A stretch of DNA of 46,971 nt from Ciona intestinalis (GCF_000224145.3 NW_004190346.2:1-46971), one strand, 5' to 3'. Counted from the first letter of the stretch, positions 1 through 10,838 are shown. Notes: generated from the sequence alone by a model not told the origin. Translations and numbers: made by a program.

Positions 1-300
1 TTAGCTTGATGTTGATTGTTCTTGTCGTTGTGTGTTGTTGTTGTTGTCGAAACTCGAATGGTTGTTGTGCTTGTTGCTGTGGTGGTGCAGGGGGCGACGA
101 CGATGACGAAAAAGAAAGAGAGACTGACACTGCCCTATGAAACTGCAATGACGTCATTTGCTTGTTTTTTATGACGGCATTATTGCTACATTATGACGTA
201 TTTTTATTTTTATGACGTCAGTTTTGCGCTTTTCTTATCGCCCGAACACTCGTTCAGTGTTCCTTTTTTGTATATTTCGTCACTGTTATATGTTCATTGT
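1..300. other. left-edge region, no confident gene
   Basis: The first 100 bases are rich in TTG/GTT. Read on the minus strand they give a Gln-rich frame that runs off the edge, so they could be the end of an exon from a neighbouring gene, but nothing confirms it. TGACGTCA palindromes lie near 149 and 211. Confidence 0.3.
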
Positions 301-308
301 TATAAGTA

Positions 309-427
309 TGTTTCGATCTTCCTCAACGACCTCAGCTCGGTTAAGTCGCTTAAGTTCGCTTCGTCGTTGTTGTAACTTCTTAAACCGGGACAATTTATCA
401 TTATCGTCGTCCATTTCAGTAGTTTCA
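309..427 (-). pseudogene. inverted fragment of SYF2 exon 1
   Basis: On the minus strand this stretch matches 5720-5838, the last bases before the SYF2 ATG and about the first 35 codons. I see no mismatch over roughly 115 bases. Homology stops abruptly on both sides, inside the exon at the 3' end, so it cannot encode SYF2 alone. It is either a recent duplicated fragment or the end of an alternative-haplotype contig placed in inverted orientation. Confidence 0.8.
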
Positions 428-439
428 AATAAGTTTTTT

Positions 440-721
440 TATTCAAATGTACAGGTTCGAATGAGAAGCCAATATTGCGCTATTGTAACAATGTGTATTT
501 CTACAAGTTGAACCGGGATGTATTGAGTTGGCATGTCTTTTGTCATTACCAACAAAAGCACAATTACAAAGCAATGAAAAGCTCGTGACAAATGCCTTGT
601 GTGAATCGTTGCTGTATAGCGTCATCCGTCATTAACACGATTTTATTCTATATGGGTGAGGTCATTGGCAGAGACCCATCATTATGCTAGAGTGCCATTT
701 TATATTAACTGCTTTTGCCCG
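440..721. repeat. inverted copy of parts of 2310-2850
   Basis: Bases 470-605 match the reverse complement of about 2690-2840, and 600-721 match that of about 2310-2440. The 250 bases between those two target blocks are missing here. The block ends at a 50-N gap. It belongs to the same rearranged or haplotype-derived left end as the SYF2 fragment. Confidence 0.7.
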
Positions 722-771
722 NNNNNNNNNNNNNNNNNNNNNNNNNNNNNNNNNNNNNNNNNNNNNNNNNN

Positions 772-2110
772 GCCTAAACATGACGTTAGTTACACGAGTT
801 TGAAACTTGACATGTTACAATTGCGGGCGTGTGGTGTAAACAAGACAGTAAACAACAAATATAGTTCACATTGTCAGCCATATAGAAAAACAATCATCCA
901 CAAAGTTACATGGCTACTCTTGTCTCGTCATCCGAGGATAAATAAGTTACTTTTATTTATTGAAAACTCAATACAATACACTAACCACTGGACGATATGA
1001 CGTCAGCAATTATCTCTCGTTGAAATATTGACGTTCGCGGATAAATGGTGAATCCGGGGACCAATAGGGGGGGTTTACCCGTTGTTATAACGATTGTATC
1101 AGCAGCCCACGCATGCGGTCGCAACCACGCGGCTGCTGTTAATCCTGGGGAGTGAAAAGTGTTGTTGTAACAGCGTGGTGTTCCATGTAATGCCACATAC
1201 CTCCATTGCATTGGTTGGCTGGTTCGAATACGCACTTATCCGCGACGGCCCCGACTCCATTGAATGTGTCGCTTGTTTGGTACAGACGTAACGCATTGCC
1301 ATTGTAACCGTTCACGACTGTAAATGATTGTGACGTCACACCTCACTTTATTATACCGATATTTTGTAACAAATCACAATCAACAACAACAATACATTAC
1401 ATGATCCTCCAGTGTTGAAAGTAAATACCGCCACATTCCCAATGTCTGGTGTAATTTGGTTCCCCAACGTCTTGTCCATCGACCAATAGACTTTCGGATC
1501 TGTAATAATGGGAGTGTGTGACGTCATAAGATGGTTAGTGATGTCATAAGCGACAAAATGCAGACCATGACGTCACGTATTCTAGTAATATACTTGTGAC
1601 GTCATGATTATTCTACTATACACCACTACCTGTACATCCGGTCAACTCAACAAACAAAACCAACAACAAAACTTTCATAATCGCCACCACTTGAGCTGCC
1701 ATTTTTTTCTTTCAAGTGAAAACTTTTGTAAAACAGGCGTTTATATATTTTGTTTGAATTGCGTTCCTATATCTGTGTCTGCAAAATGTACATTCGAAAA
1801 GTACAACTTAAATAATGCAAAACGCAATGTTAGTTTATACAAACTTTAAAATATAAGCTTGCACGATTCTAATATATATTCTAAACTTTACAATAAATGT
1901 CATCCTTGATTGTACGAGACTGGTAATGAAGCCAGGACAATACCTCACCACATAAGGAGGAACCAATATTGCGCTATTATACCGATGTATTTTTTTACAA
2001 GTTTAAGTTTAATAGTGTGTGTTTTGAGCTGACGTGTCTTTTGTCGTTTCCAATAAAAGCACAATTACAAAGCAATGGGAGGCCCATGGTTCAACTTTGT
2101 GTGCGCAGGT
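772..2110. repeat. left arm of large inverted duplication
   Basis: This arm pairs in reverse complement with about 2690-4053. Exons, introns, promoter-like TATA stretch and SINE fragment all match, with scattered substitutions and small indels. The arms are about 1.3 kb and the non-paired centre is about 580 bp (2110-2690). The arm ends at the 722-771 gap. Confidence 0.9.
1079..1702 (-). CDS. secreted LamG-like protein, left copy, 3' part missing
   Basis: Four exons on the minus strand join in phase: 1702-1630, 1499-1401, 1317-1201 and 1144-1079. Exon 1 has an intact ATG and encodes a signal peptide: MAAQVVAIMK, then a Leu/Val-rich core ending in VELTGCTG. Exons 2-4 encode the first half of a LamG/concanavalin-A-like sandwich (YWSMDKTLGN, ALRLYQTSDTFNG, CVFEPANQCNG, AAWLRPHAWAADTIVITTG). 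The next exon would fall in the gap at 722-771, so the copy is truncated in this assembly. It is the head-to-head twin of the plus-strand copy at 3110-5221 and differs from it at several residues. The ligand is unknown. Confidence 0.65.
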
Positions 2111-2690
2111 GGATTATTTATTATTTTGATACATTTTGGGGGCGGGAGGTGGTAGTGCAGCGCGCAATATAATAGTTCCTCATCCGAAACTTGCATAATA
2201 TAGTACAGTGGGGGAAGATGGGACACTTAAGCACATATTGCCCAATATTTCCAAAATCAAAATATATGACGGTTTTTTACGAAAAACTATTTTTTTTAAC
2301 TCTTAAACCATTCGTGCAAAAGCAGTTAATATAAAATGGACCAACTCTAGCATAATGATAGGGTCTCTGCCAATGACCTCACCCATATAGAATAGAATCG
2401 TGTTAATGACGGATGACGCTATACAGCAACGATTCATACTTCTGGCAAATTATTCACAAAACTTGAATGTTAGCGGACCCACTGCTCGGTTAAACTCAGC
2501 ATAACAAAACAATCTGCAATACAATATGTCGCAAACTATACATGATTTAAACAATAAACTTCGTACAAACAATATAGTTGACGATATCTTTGTTCTTAAT
2601 ACACAATCAGCTTCCAGTAAACATTAAATGTTTATGAATGTTGCAACCACCAACACCCCCCAAGTGTCTAAAAATAACAATTACACCACC
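2110..2690. other. centre of the inverted duplication
   Basis: No gene is visible. It contains a truncated copy of the GGGGAAGATGGGACA-type element (about 2203-2345) and a fragment of the ~100-bp dispersed repeat (about 2340-2390). Confidence 0.6.
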
Positions 2691-4053
2691 CTCAAACACA
2701 AAGGCATACGTCACGAGCTTTTCATTGCTTTGTAATTGACTGTTAACGAGACATGATATACGAGGAAGTTGAGAATGACAAAACACATCAGCGCTCACCC
2801 AAGAAAAATACATCGATGTAATAGCTCAATATTGGTTCCTCCTTCGCAGCCCATGTGGTGAGGTATTGTCCCGGCTTCATTCCATTACCAGTCTCGTACA
2901 ATCAAGGATGAAATTTATTGTAAAGTTTAGAATATATATTAGAATCGTGCAAGCTTATATTTTAAAGTTCGTATAAACTAATATTGCGTTTTGCATTACT
3001 TAAGTTGTACTTTTCGAGAGTACATTTTGCAGACACAGATATAGGAACGCAATTCAAATAAAATATATAAACGCCTGTTTTACAAAAGTTTTCACTTGAA
3101 AAGAAAAAAATAGCGACTCAAGTGGTGGCGATTCTGAAAGTTTTGTTGTTGGTTTTGTTTGTTGAGTTGACCAGATGTACAGGTAATGGTGTATGTTACG
3201 TAAAAATAGAATAATTATGCATCACAAGTATATTACTAGAATACGTGACGTCATTTTCCTTGGAACATGTCGCTTATTACATTAGTAACGCCCTTATGAC
3301 GTCACACACTCCCATTATTACAGATCCAAACGTCTATTGGTCGATGGACAAGACGTTGGGGAACCAAATTACACCAGACATTGGGAATGTGACGATATTT
3401 ACTTTCAACACTGGAGGATCATGTAATGTGTTGTTGTTGTTGATTGTGATTTGTTACAATATATCGGTATAATAAAGTGAGGTGTGACGTCACAATCATT
3501 TACAGTCGTGAACGGTTACAATGGCAATGCGTTACGTCTGTACCAAACAAGCGACACATTCAATGGAGTCGCGGCCGTCCCGGATGAGTGCGTATTCGAA
3601 CCAGCCAACCAATGCAATGGAGGTATGTGGCATTACATGGAACACCACGCTGTTACAACAACACTTTTCACTCCCCAGGATTAACAGTAGCCGCGTGGTT
3701 GCGACCGCATGCGTGGGCTGCTGATACAATCGTTATAACAACGGGTAAACCCCCCCTATTGGTCCCCGGATTCACCATTTATCCGCGAACGTCAATATTT
3801 CAACGAGAGATAATTGCTGACGTCATATCGTCCAGTGGTTAGTGTATTGTATTGAGTTTTCAATAAATAAAAGTAACTTATTTATCCTCGGATGACGAGA
3901 CAAGAGTAGCCATGTAACTTTGTGGATGATTGTTTTTCTATATGGCTGACAATGTGAACTATATTTGTTGTTGACTGTCTTGTTTACACAACACGCCCGC
4001 AATTGTAACAATGTCAAGTTTCAAACTCGTGTAACTAACGTCATGTTTAGGCA
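2690..4053. repeat. right arm of large inverted duplication
   Basis: Reverse-complement partner of 772-2110. Divergence is at the level of a few percent, enough to change several amino acids and the start codon of the gene it carries. The level fits either allelic haplotypes or a young duplication. Confidence 0.9.
3061..3075 (+). promoter_or_regulatory. TATA-like element of LamG copy
   Basis: AAATATATAAACGCC lies about 45 bases before the start-codon position. A near-mirror version lies before the left copy near 1740-1750, so each gene carries its own promoter facing away from the centre. Confidence 0.4.
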
Positions 4054-4480
4054 CCAGATCCACTGCCACCATTGATAGAGATCTTATACCTTTGGACACG
4101 TGGACGCATTTAACCATGGTGTGGCATGAAACAACTGGTATAAAGGTGAGTGGGGTTCGTGTGCTTTATCCTTGGTATTATTATCTTTACATTAGATGTA
4201 CATCAACGGCACCGAGCCAACATACATTGGCTCACCAGCGTCATCTACCGTCAGCTTATCAACCAGTTTAAACGAGCTAAAATTCACATTCGGCAGTTCG
4301 TTACAACAACTCGATTTCGATGAAGTAAAGTTATGGTACAACCCACTAACCCCTACCCAAGTAATGCGGGGTAAGTTGAACTGCTCGTTTATCATCATGG
4401 GTGGTCACTGTGTATGGGGGGTTTGTGGAATCTTGGGTTTATTGCGGGTTTGTTTCTTTAACAGCGGTCACCAATGTGCC

Positions 4481-4515
<35 letters not shown>

Positions 4516-5221
4516 CTACAACAACAACACCAGCAACGACAAGAACAACAACAACACCCGCTACCACACGAACAACAACTAACTCAGGAAACATAGTAAA
4601 GGTATTCATATATATCCTTGCTTGGGGTGATAAACTGTAAGATTTAACGATTGTCTTTCTCTTCGTTGTTTTAATGAATATGAAATTTAAATAAATGTAA
4701 CTTGCTTTATCGACGCGTGGCCGGAAAACGACAGTCGTTATAATACAGGTGTTCTGTTTCATACACCTCGTGCCCGCTTACAAGTTACCACGTATGTAAC
4801 TTATTTATCCTCGCATGGCGGGGCAACGACAGTCGTTATAACACGGGTGTTCTGTTTCATACACCTCGTGCCTGCTTACAAGTTACCACGCATGTAACTT
4901 ATTTATCCTCACATGGCGGGGCAACGACAGTCGTTATAACACAGGTGTTCTGTTTCATACACCTCGTGCCTGCTTATAAGTTAGCGCGTATGCAACTTTG
5001 TGGGTGATTGTTTTTCTGTATGGTTGATAATTTGGACAACCCGTTAGTGACCACTGGGTTGGAGCAATTGTCGTTAAGTGTCTTGCCCAAGGACATGTAC
5101 GCCCACAATGATAGCAAATTGGTTACGACACATTTAAATTAAAGTCTACGTTTATTCACAGATCTGCCCCAACACGGTGGCGAAGGTGCTTGCTTTAGCG
5201 TATGCTGTGGGTGTTGTATAA
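3110..5221 (+). CDS. LamG-like surface or secreted protein with Thr-rich stalk, start codon lost
   Basis: Exons 3110-3182, 3324-3422, 3506-3622, 3679-3744, 4051-4145, 4196-4370, 4465-4601 and 5162-5221 join in phase (822 nt, 273 codons plus stop). The order is signal peptide (VLLLVLFVELTRC), one LamG/concanavalin-A-like domain (YWSMDKTLGNQ ... LDTWTHLTMVWHETTGIK-MYINGTEP ... LDFDEVKLWYN), a poly-Thr mucin-like stalk with two PATTRTTT-like repeats, and a short hydrophobic tail (VAKVLALAYAVGVV) that could be a GPI-attachment signal. The position that is ATG in the left copy is ATA here (3110-3112), and the second Met codon is also changed, so no in-frame start remains in exon 1. It is either a decaying copy, a sequence error, or it starts downstream. 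Donor 4595 is an alternative to 4601. LamG assignment rests on residue pattern only. Confidence 0.6.
4695..5135 (-). mobile_element. tRNA-derived SINE with triplicated tail
   Basis: Minus-oriented copy in the last intron of the LamG gene. From right to left come the core (GGGCAAGACACTTAACGACA type, then CCAACCCAGTGGTCACTA type) and the tail unit (CACGAGGTGTATGAAACAGA, then GCCATGCGAGGATAAATAAG). The tail unit, about 100 bp, is present three times in tandem. Confidence 0.85.
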
Positions 5222-5324
5222 AGTGTGAAGACGAGGAGATGATTAGATGTAGAAACTGGAATATTTTTTTGTTTTGCTTATCTGATTCAACTAAATGAAC
5301 GAATGATTGATTGAATATAAAGTA

Positions 5325-5430
5325 TTTATCCTCGCATGACGGGGCTCGTAACTACTGTATAGTGTCTTGTCAAAGACATATCCACATTGGTGGCAGCATC
5401 GAGTTTCGAACACGGTACCGTCTGCACAAT
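5325..5430 (-). mobile_element. SINE fragment
   Basis: Minus-oriented piece with the GAGGATAAATA tail end, the AAGACACTA core and a B-box-like stretch (GTGTTCGAAACTC). The middle is deleted. Confidence 0.7.
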
Positions 5431-5732
5431 TTGCGAACACTAACCGTTATACTGTGTTGTCTTTTTTATATAATTTACGTCACTGTGTATTACATGTTTT
5501 AAATAACTTAAAAATGTTTGAGTAATAGAAACTGCTATTTGATATTACATTAGAAATAAACTATGTTAATAATTCATTAATAAGCGAGGAACCAGAAACA
5601 CCCCTAACTTTTTACCGTTTTATCGCTACTGTGCGGTTGATCAATTTAACCAGTTCAACTAAGTGGTGGAGCCACAGGGCAATTGAACATTTTGGTGTCA
5701 AAGCGAAACAAAAACAATTTGAAACTACTGAA

Positions 5733-6865
5733 ATGGACGACGATAATGATAAATTGTCCCGGTTTAAGAAGTTACAACAACGACGAAGCGAACTTAAGCG
5801 ACTTAACCGAGCTGAGGTCGTTGAGGAAGATCGAAAGAAGAAACTGCCGTCGAATTGGGAGGCCGTTCAAAAGAAGGCAGAGTGGAAACTTAATGAAATC
5901 GAGAAAAGCAAGGAATTCGCCGATGCTGGTAAAGATTACGACAGAGTTAAATTGTTGGATGTGAGCGCGAGCGATGCCGAGAAAAAGGTTGCAGCAAAAA
6001 GAAGGAAGAAAAATCCTGATATTGGGTTTTCAAGTAAGTCTGGGCAATTGCTCTAACCCAGTGGTCACTTATGGGTTGCTCAAATTATCAGCCATACAGA
6101 ATGTGGGGCTTATGACATCACAAACCATCTTTATAACAATGATCTTCACAGCCTTCGAAGAAGCAGGAACTCGTCTTTACCAGAAGTTGGCGCAAAAGAT
6201 CGAGCCCGACATGGAGAATTATGAGCGTCGAAAAGAAGAGATGGGGGAAGATATCTTCTACGCGGGGATGAACACACTGTTGCCAGGTGGGAGGACATGG
6301 GTGTAATTATAATGGCTGTTCCTTCCTTTAATATTTAGTTATTAATATTAATAAAGTTTTCTACCACATTTAAATTTGTCTGTACATAGGGCTATGTGGG
6401 CCAACTGTAAATCTGTTTGTGAATATTTATTTAATGTTTGAAATTATTTATGAAAGTCTTGAAAGGTTATAATGCAATATCATATGGCAGTGATAGAACC
6501 TTGGTTGAAGTCAGCTGGTCGAATTTCACGTTATTTCTGAGATAATATTCACTTATTTGTATTTTTTTTAAACTTTGGATAATTTTTAAAACACAAGATG
6601 ATATTCATGAAAATAAAATCAATTTTGATGTTTCTGTCTAGGCCAAGTAAAAGACACAAAAGCTGGAATCGATCGAATGGTGGACGATTTAAACGAACGG
6701 AAAGCGAAGAAGAAACCCTTCAGCCGCCGTAGAGCATATGACGATTCAAACGACATCGACTACATTAACGAAGGCAACGCACGATGCAACCGAAAGTTGG
6801 AGAAGTTTTACGGACAATATACTGCAGAGATCAAACAGAACCTGGAGCGAGGGACAGCTGTTTAA
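5733..6865 (+). CDS. SYF2: SYF2 pre-mRNA splicing factor
   Basis: Three exons, 5733-6033, 6152-6286 and 6642-6865, join in phase to give 219 residues, against about 243 in mammals. SYF2 is a subunit of the Prp19/NTC-associated spliceosome and acts in the nucleus during catalytic activation. Family hallmarks: [39 protein letters not shown], the basic [18 protein letters not shown] block, and an ending [19 protein letters not shown] that is almost invariant in SYF2. The acidic, charged N-terminus is shorter than in vertebrates. The frame is open upstream to an ATG at 5631, but family similarity starts after 5733, preceded by AAATGG. A SINE core fragment sits in intron 1. The gene converges on DTD1 (-). 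Confidence 0.95.
6040..6105 (+). mobile_element. SINE core fragment in SYF2 intron 1
   Basis: Plus-oriented 65-bp piece containing GGGCAATTGCTCTAACCCAG and TTATCAGCCATACAGA. Tail and head are absent. Confidence 0.75.
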
Positions 6866-7284
6866 GGCAAGTTTCATCTTTTGTCGCTTTTCGTATTTTC
6901 TTGAAGTAAAATGTACAAATGACCATTTTGTTATTTAGTTTTATGCTTCATACTTTGTTTTCACTTGGGGGTTTTATCATATTGTGGATATTCACAATTA
7001 TTGTTGAATGTACCAATCATGGTTTAATGTAAACTATTTCTGCCAATAATAATACCTGGGAATTTTAAACCTGTGTCCAGGAACTTGTGTGTTCTACAGT
7101 TACTGTTTGTTAATTACGATGTTGATGGATTACTTTTGGAAGGAGTATTATTTACTTCTTAGTTTAACACTGACATGGGTCATAACTCAAATATACAATG
7201 ATTTTACGTTTCCTGCTTACTATCAAGTAAACATTATTGCAACAACAGCGTTTGTACTTTGATGACCGTTGTCATTGCTTATAT

Positions 7285-7415
7285 TTATGTGGCTGAACCG
7301 CTTGTTACAATTGTATCTACAACATGCGTTGCCCGAGGACCATACACCAACAATAGTGGCGGCCTTGAACCTTGAACCTGGTACCCTACAGTCCACTGAA
7401 CCAATAAACCACCAC
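7285..7415 (-). mobile_element. degenerate SINE fragment
   Basis: The region between SYF2 and DTD1 holds a decayed minus-oriented copy: CACCAACAATAGTGGCGGCC then a B-box-like GAACCTTGAACC. The rest of 6866-7540 shows no gene. Confidence 0.5.
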
Positions 7416-7540
7416 ACCTACATTAAAACGACAACGAATAAAAACTAAACATTTATTCCACGATTGTTGATTGGCTACGAAATTCTAGCAGAATGAAGGA
7501 TTATGACATCATAGCCTCCTTTATGACATCACACCCTCCA

Positions 7541-9102
7541 TTATGACATCACTTTCTCACTTGATTGTTCAACAGCCTTCTTTTTCTGTTTAAAATTAAA
7601 ACTTGTCAAAAACGACACATGATACCACCAGGGCGAATCTAGGTATTTACAAAATGTTTTAACAAATTTTAAATATAACATATTTTTTTTCTCCATTTGA
7701 ACCATATTGATGAAACATTTGTTTACACAACGCATGAAAACCAGATGCGCGATGCAATATATCGTGATTGTTTCAAGGCTCGCCACTTACCTGTCTTGGA
7801 GGGGGCGAGTTCAACTCAATAGTGACGGGTCCATCGTTCTGTATGTGGACTTGCATGTGATTGCCAAACTTACCGTCTGTATTAATTAAGTAATGGTGAT
7901 GCAGTGAATACTCTGTCATTGCCTGGCACATGGTGATAATAAGTTCATTCATTCATTACACAACCAACTCTTCTACAATTCCCCACAAACATTAGTTTTC
8001 ACCCAAATATTTACATCAAACCTTGAATTTTATCAGGAGAATAACTTTGCCGAAGTTTTTCAAGAAAATCTTTGTAAAATGTTTCCGAAGTATCGGCCAT
8101 CATTGCTCCGTGAAAGTCCGGTTTGTTGCCTTTCAACACGCATTGCAAAGTGAACTGGGGGTGGAAATGTTTAGTTATCATTTTAAATAAGCGATAATCA
8201 ATTTATTTAAAACAACAAAGAGAAAAAGAATCATTTATGTTGTGCAAAAAAAGTCAAATTTACCCAAGTTATTAATTTTCTAACAGTTATGGTTAAAGTT
8301 TAAGATCTAGATCATTGTTTTTGGAAACCCCGCCGGCTGCTTATAGACCCCTGTGTTTATAATAAACGCAACCCCACAACCCACCTGGCTGACACAAAGT
8401 ATCTCGAGATTCATCTCTTTCACGCTCTTCGCCCACCGTTTACCCGTCTCATCCTCAAATATACGAAGGTTCAAGATCTTTCGGACCCTGAATAATATTC
8501 AATGTTTCAAAGTTTTCTAAATAATTGATTTAAATCCAAACATAAGGTAAAGAGCCAAATGTTATCTGTATTACACAGCATATGGTGTGCCTTGGTGTGA
8601 GACATACAGAATAAACATATTTATACCCACAAAGTTTAGGAAATGTTGTGGTAATGGGCCAACTATGCCTGACACATATCATGTTATAACCCCCTCCCAT
8701 GTGACACAACACACTACAGAACCAACTATCAATAACACTGAAACAAACTCACATGTATTCCGTATCTTTTGGTCCATCGTCTTTTGATATTCCAACCAAG
8801 ACACAAATCCCTCGTCCGATGGAACTTATCTGTTCTTCCCCAACTGTGAGTTAAATATTGGTTGTATTGAAACAGTAAGTGTAATTTACTATGCATTATA
8901 TTGCGTGTAACATACATGTGTGATGTGTCATATTTGTTACAGGTTTTAAATACAGCTGATTTTATTATTAATGCCATTTAAAATATAAAAACAAAGCTTG
9001 CACAGTGCTTATTCAATTGAATTGTCACCAAATATATTTAGAATAAACCTCCATCTCACCAGTTACACCCGCCTTTACGACTCTTTGAACGATCGCTTTC
9101 AT
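7541..9102 (-). CDS. DTD1: D-aminoacyl-tRNA deacylase 1
   Basis: Six exons on the minus strand join in phase: 9102-9060, 8843-8753, 8487-8385, 8154-8022, 7876-7791 and 7585-7541. They give 166 residues. The enzyme removes D-amino acids (and glycine mischarged on tRNA-Ala) from tRNA in the cytosol and works as a homodimer. Family signatures: start MKAIVQRVVKAGVTVG, IGRGICVLVGIS, LNLRIFEDETGKRWAKSV, the catalytic SQFTLQ block followed by VLKGNKPDFHGAM, and the Gly-cisPro region in QNDGPVTIELNSP. The Lys-rich tail (KKKAVEQSSEKVMS) is much shorter than the human tail. TTTATT at 7452-7457 gives AATAAA on this strand about 85 bases past the stop. LIN52 lies 358 bases upstream in the same orientation, too far for a typical ascidian operon pair. 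Confidence 0.95.
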
Positions 9103-9459
9103 TTTAAAATCGACAAATCTAAATATATCAACTTTTATTTAATTCATTTTTCATTAAAAATTCTTCAAAATAAAAAAATACTTGTTTAACCAACAATATT
9201 TAACAATGAATGTAAAGCGTTTGATAGATTTATATATTTTCACATAAAATATTCTTTTACAATTCAATCTATTTTTTTAATAAATACATTTTCTGCTTGA
9301 ATTCGCAATAAATGTTGTGTAATGAACAGGTTTACATAGAAAATAAAAACCTCACAAATGAAATCACTAAAATACCCTCATTGATTGAACATGTACCACA
9401 TTTCAACACGTGTTGTAACACAGGGAAGTATTACATTACAACAAAACCAGGGAAATATT

Positions 9460-9798
9460 TTATCGTTGGTTTGTTTTTGGTTTGTCCAAAATATTTAAAA
9501 GTTTTCCCCGGGTCATCTCACGTGACTCATCTAATCCAAGTTGGTACGCCAAATTTTGTAATTCCCGAACTTTTTCCATGAGATTGGTTGTTGTTAGGTT
9601 CCCAAACTCTTGTAGCATATCTATGTCGTCATCCAGTTGTCCCCCCCACTTCACAGCGGGGGAAGCGGGACTTTTTAACCCGGATAAAAAGTCCGTTACA
9701 GATAATTGTTCCGGCCACAGATCGGGTGACGAACGATCCAATTTCTCAAAACTTAGAAGTTGTTCATCCATGCCGTTTTGTAGTGAGTTACCTGCCAT
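9460..9798 (-). CDS. LIN52: LIN52 subunit of the DREAM/MuvB complex
   Basis: Intronless frame of 112 residues, close to the 116 of human LIN52. The protein links MuvB core subunits to p107/p130 or B-MYB and so controls cell-cycle gene repression and activation in the nucleus. Signatures: LLSFEKLDRSSPDLWPEQL (pocket-protein binding region including the DYRK1A-type serine of the human protein), LTTTNLMEKVRELQNLAYQL and GLDESREMTRGKLLNILDKP. The start is the first Met, just before the conserved block. A palindromic E2F-like site lies about 170 bases upstream. Confidence 0.95.
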   Translation of the reverse strand: MAGNSLQNGMDEQLLSFEKLDRSSPDLWPEQLSVTDFLSGLKSPASPAVKWGGQLDDDIDMLQEFGNLTTTNLMEKVRELQNLAYQLGLDESREMTRGKLLNILDKPKTNQR

Positions 9799-9967
9799 GT
9801 TAGCGCAACAAAAAAACGAAAAGAATTTCTCAAAAACACGTCATGTGACGTCAGATCCTTGAGATCTTAAATTCCAATCAGGGAATCTCCCCGCAGTAGT
9901 TTCGACAAAAGTTCCAGACAACTCGACACTAATGAGTCACCTCACCCGATGTTGTAACATGTAAATG

Positions 9968-9981
9968 TTTTGCGCCGAAAA
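9968..9981. promoter_or_regulatory. E2F-like site upstream of LIN52
   Basis: TTTTGCGCCGAAAA is an imperfect palindrome close to the E2F consensus, about 170 bases before the LIN52 start. Assigned by motif only. Confidence 0.35.
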
Positions 9982-10780
9982 TGAATAAAATTCACACCTA
10001 TTTAAAATTCACGTATTTTTGGGTATTTATAAAATAAACACAAAGTAAAAATGCACCTTTAAAAATTTCATGCATATAAAATTTAAATATTCCACTATTA
10101 CCACGTAATGTTTAAAAATATTCACCCTTGAAATACTTATGACCGAATAAAGGAATTACCCAAATTTATAAATAATTTTTTTAGTAAATAAAGAAAAAAA
10201 AATCATCCGGCCATGTAAGTACCCAGTAATATATTATTTCTAAATCAAATATAAATTAATATTTATTTCAAATGTTAATAACTCAAAGTTTAATAATGTT
10301 GGCCTATGACGTAATAAGTAAGTAGCAAGCGTGATCTGTAACACGTGATCGATTAAACAACGGAAGTCGCTCATTTTAAATTTCGAGAATACCTTTGATA
10401 AGTTCTAGAATTTGCAGCGTTTGTTACGTCATATTACCCGGATGCAAATTCTGGATTATTCTTGTCGTAGCGGCCACGATTCTTATTTGACACCGTACGA
10501 GTTGTTTTTAACGTGTTTAACGACTGTCGTTTTGCTGCTAATTCCTTTTCTTCGTTGATTTAATTAATTTAATTTTCTAAAAATGAGCTATCGTATTTGA
10601 ATAGTTCAATAAAAATTATGCAATAATTGCGCAACATTTACTTAAAAATGTAATTATCGCTTTACGTCTTAATATCCATCATTGTCAGATTCGTATTTAA
10701 TAATCTTTGAAACTTCCAACATGTGACGTGACGGCAGCATATAATGCACACGCTATTATCATTTACGCTTGCTCTGTAAC
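9982..10780. other. AT-rich intergenic DNA
   Basis: No gene seen between LIN52 and the FGF-like gene. About 10509-10600 is a piece of a dispersed repeat also seen near 4650, 24150, 31815, 36025 and 44657 (core ACGACTGTCGTTTTGCTGCT). Confidence 0.6.
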
Positions 10781-10782
10781 TC

Positions 10783-10838
10783 TGAGTCATTTGGCGCGAA
10801 ATTAGCATCGCGTCGGGCACAGCACCCTCTATATATAT
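10783..10838 (+). promoter_or_regulatory. promoter of the FGF-like gene: AP-1, E2F and TATA motifs
   Basis: TGAGTCA (10783-10789, AP-1 type), TTTGGCGCGAAA (10790-10801, matching the E2F consensus) and a TATATATAT box (about 10830-10838) occur in order, ending some 70 bases before the ATG at 10911. Confidence 0.5.

Noticed and set aside
4439..4762. Minus-strand Val-rich frame opposite the Thr stalk
   Set aside because: Antisense shadow of the ACA repeat exon of the LamG gene.
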